Origin: Marixanthomonas sp963974425
GTDB taxonomy: Bacteria > Bacteroidota > Bacteroidia > Flavobacteriales > Flavobacteriaceae
DNA length: 64,000 nt
Assembly: GCF_963974425.1 (NCBI RefSeq)
Contig: NZ_CAXBCK010000013.1
Coordinates: 1 to 64,000 of the forward strand
Direction: 5' to 3'
Part shown: positions 62,655-64,000 of the stretch, piece after piece
How positions within the stretch are numbered: the stretch's first letter is position 1
Layout: every line of letters begins with the position of its first letter
Made by a program: the position numbers and the translations under genes
Notes under the pieces: generated by a model
Database searches by the model: none
What the model was told of the DNA's origin: nothing
Seen by the model: the letters and a program-made list of their open reading frames with translations, nothing else

Positions 62655-63200
62655 ATGCGCACTTCATTACTTATTATCGCTATTTTCTTTTTCTTTTTTA
62701 ATGTTGACGCACAAAACAACTCGCTTAAAGAAATTTACGAAGGAACGTTTGCGGTCAATTCGATAACCGCCTGGCGGGGAAAGACCCGGGTAGCAGTCCC
62801 GTTGCAGATTCCGGCCAACGCTACAGGTTTTTATTATACGGTTTATGTAAGCAAACGCAAAACCTTTAGGCCCGAAGCCCGGAAACTTGTTTTCGATGTT
62901 TTGGCCGATAGAATGGGCACAAGCTCGGAAAATGCAGACCGGGCCAATGAGATCTTGGTAAAAGAGCAAGGAAAATACGAAGACATCAACATTTACCTCC
63001 TGCCCAGCGAACAGGACAGCCAATTGTTCGAAAAACGGATGAACTATGACTTTAAGGCTTTAAAAGAATGGAAGGACATAGGTGAGGAAGTGACGTTTGT
63101 ACCTACCAACGGAACTCGACAGACGCTATATCTAGGTTTTTTAAACACCAACAACACCATAGGATTAGACGTGTATTTAAAAGTGGCGGCGAAATATTGA
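62655..63200 (+). CDS. Secreted hypothetical protein, 181 aa
   Basis: I chose the ATG at 62655 because it starts a clear signal peptide (MRTSLLIIAIFFFFFNVDAQ); the longer frame from 62508 reads through a non-secretory stretch. The mature protein (SLKEIYEGTFAVNSITAWRG, PLQIPANATGFYYTVYVSKR, TLYLGFLNTNNTIGLDVYLK) is beta-rich. I recognise no family. It is divergent from the histidine kinase and is followed 28 bases later by another secreted protein, so these two may form an operon. Confidence 0.65.
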   Translation: MRTSLLIIAIFFFFFNVDAQNNSLKEIYEGTFAVNSITAWRGKTRVAVPLQIPANATGFYYTVYVSKRKTFRPEARKLVFDVLADRMGTSSENADRANEILVKEQGKYEDINIYLLPSEQDSQLFEKRMNYDFKALKEWKDIGEEVTFVPTNGTRQTLYLGFLNTNNTIGLDVYLKVAAKY

Positions 63201-63228
63201 GGAAAGAACCAAATAACTCACACATATT

Positions 63229-64000
63229 ATGAAAACAACAATTAATTCAATCATACTCGCTATTTTATTAATAACGGGCGGCACGGCACACGCGCAGTTT
63301 TTTAAGAAACTAAAGAAAAAGGTAGCACAAGCTGTTGAAAATACAATTGTAAACACAGCAGATGAAGCCGTAAACGATGTCATAGGAAATAAAGAAAACA
63401 ATACTAGCGAAAGGGAAAACCCGGCATCTCCTTCCATTACCGAAAACAAAACCATTACAAACCGACAGCATCAAAAACCCACTTCAAGAACTACCGAGGG
63501 CATAGTAAAATCCACTGATAAATTTTCAGCAGTATCCACAATGACCATCCCGACCATTGATGAAGACTTTGAGTCTATTTCCTTACTTACTTTTAAAGGA
63601 CTGCCCCTCTTGGGCGAACCGGACAAAAATTTAATAGGGCTTACTGTAGGTAAGGAATACGAAAAGTACAACGGCTTGCTCAAGGTGAAGTTTTACCGTC
63701 CGCTGTTCGATACCATGGACAAGGAGGTATGGTATCCCAACAGGTATGCTGGGGAAATAAGGTATCCGAGGGAAGGCGTGAATTCGGTCATCGCCCAAAA
63801 AGCACTCTTTGCGGCCGCAACCAGCTTGAGTTCGCGTACGGCTTGCGAAATCTATTATGACAGACCGGGAGAACACAAAAGTTACAGAAACGACAACAAA
63901 ACATGGGGCGGTTACAATGCCAGCGATATACGCCAGAATACCCTTTATAAAAAATACATTGCCGAACAATTGGGCAATTTGCAACGCTATGCCGAAAAAA
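63229..64000 (+). CDS. Secreted hypothetical protein, cut by the window end
   Basis: An ATG at 63229 opens a frame that stays open to the end of the window (at least 257 codons). A signal peptide (SIILAILLITGGTAHAQ) is followed by a helical KKLKKKVAQAVENTIVNTAD, a Ser/Thr/Asn-rich linker and a folded part (LPLLGEPDKNLIGLTVGKEY, FAAATSLSSRTACEIYYDRP). It has no recognised family. The frame lacks a stop here, so the true length is unknown. Confidence 0.7.
   Translation, partial: MKTTINSIILAILLITGGTAHAQFFKKLKKKVAQAVENTIVNTADEAVNDVIGNKENNTSERENPASPSITENKTITNRQHQKPTSRTTEGIVKSTDKFSAVSTMTIPTIDEDFESISLLTFKGLPLLGEPDKNLIGLTVGKEYEKYNGLLKVKFYRPLFDTMDKEVWYPNRYAGEIRYPREGVNSVIAQKALFAAATSLSSRTACEIYYDRPGEHKSYRNDNKTWGGYNASDIRQNTLYKKYIAEQLGNLQRYAEK

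Noticed and set aside
1..64000. tRNA, rRNA, CRISPR arrays, transposases, phage genes
   Set aside because: I scanned for TTC-arm patterns, regularly spaced repeats and typical transposase or phage motifs and found none that hold up.

Overview
The window looks like a chromosomal segment of a Bacteroidota bacterium, most likely a Flavobacteriaceae member. The evidence is low GC, AT-rich spacers, a promoter of the TTG-N19-TAnnTTTG type, many short lipoproteins with a lipobox directly followed by K/N/D residues, and families typical of this group (DUF4494, DUF4199, GLPGLI-like, surface proteins opening with a GVGINTT/VGIGTVT motif, LytTR response regulator with a TPR histidine kinase). I saw no rRNA, tRNA, CRISPR array or intact insertion sequence.

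Region 1 (1-6040) is an accessory patch of small hypothetical and lipoprotein genes. It carries an attC-like imperfect inverted repeat (54-161), a pair of about 46-bp direct repeats (909-954 and 5992-6037), a Fur-family regulator divergent from a thioredoxin-reductase-like operon with two palindromic operators, and a lipoprotein gene broken at a run of eight A.

Region 2 (6359-43772) is a long stress-tolerance block. It holds several oxidoreductases, a cytochrome c, an erythromycin-esterase-like protein, a Cys-rich copper-storage-like protein, a trehalose OtsA-OtsB fusion, YetF/PaiB/DUF305 proteins, a CDF transporter, a SemiSWEET, a GntA-like haem N-oxygenase paired with DUF1989, MgtC, a large catalase, a VKOR/SPW/epimerase set, CsbD, DUF2267, DUF892, an EF-hand protein, two closely related AraC regulators plus a third, and a LigD repair system split into three genes. 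Many genes are monocistronic or in short operons, and several very small hydrophilic proteins are interspersed.

Region 3 (44094-53620) holds an outer-membrane porin-like protein, a 1499-residue tandem UvrA-like ATPase, an M24 peptidase split by an in-frame stop, a DUF4494 protein and two tandem secreted paralogues.

Region 4 (53880-64000) has visibly higher GC. It contains the most unusual locus: a seven-gene minus-strand cluster coding for five unrecognised cytoplasmic proteins (several with phasin-like helical N-termini and Ig-like C-termini), a polyprenyl diphosphate synthase and a geranylgeranyl-reductase-type flavoprotein. A TPR histidine kinase/LytTR regulator pair lies directly upstream on the same strand. 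I propose a system that makes a reduced polyprenyl lipid and handles or coats it inside the cell.

The window contains six damaged genes or remnants, each with a different small lesion: a homopolymer frameshift, a 4-bp tandem duplication, an internal deletion, two in-frame nonsense codons and a duplicated gene start. This suggests relaxed selection on accessory genes, recent decay, or in a few cases sequencing error.
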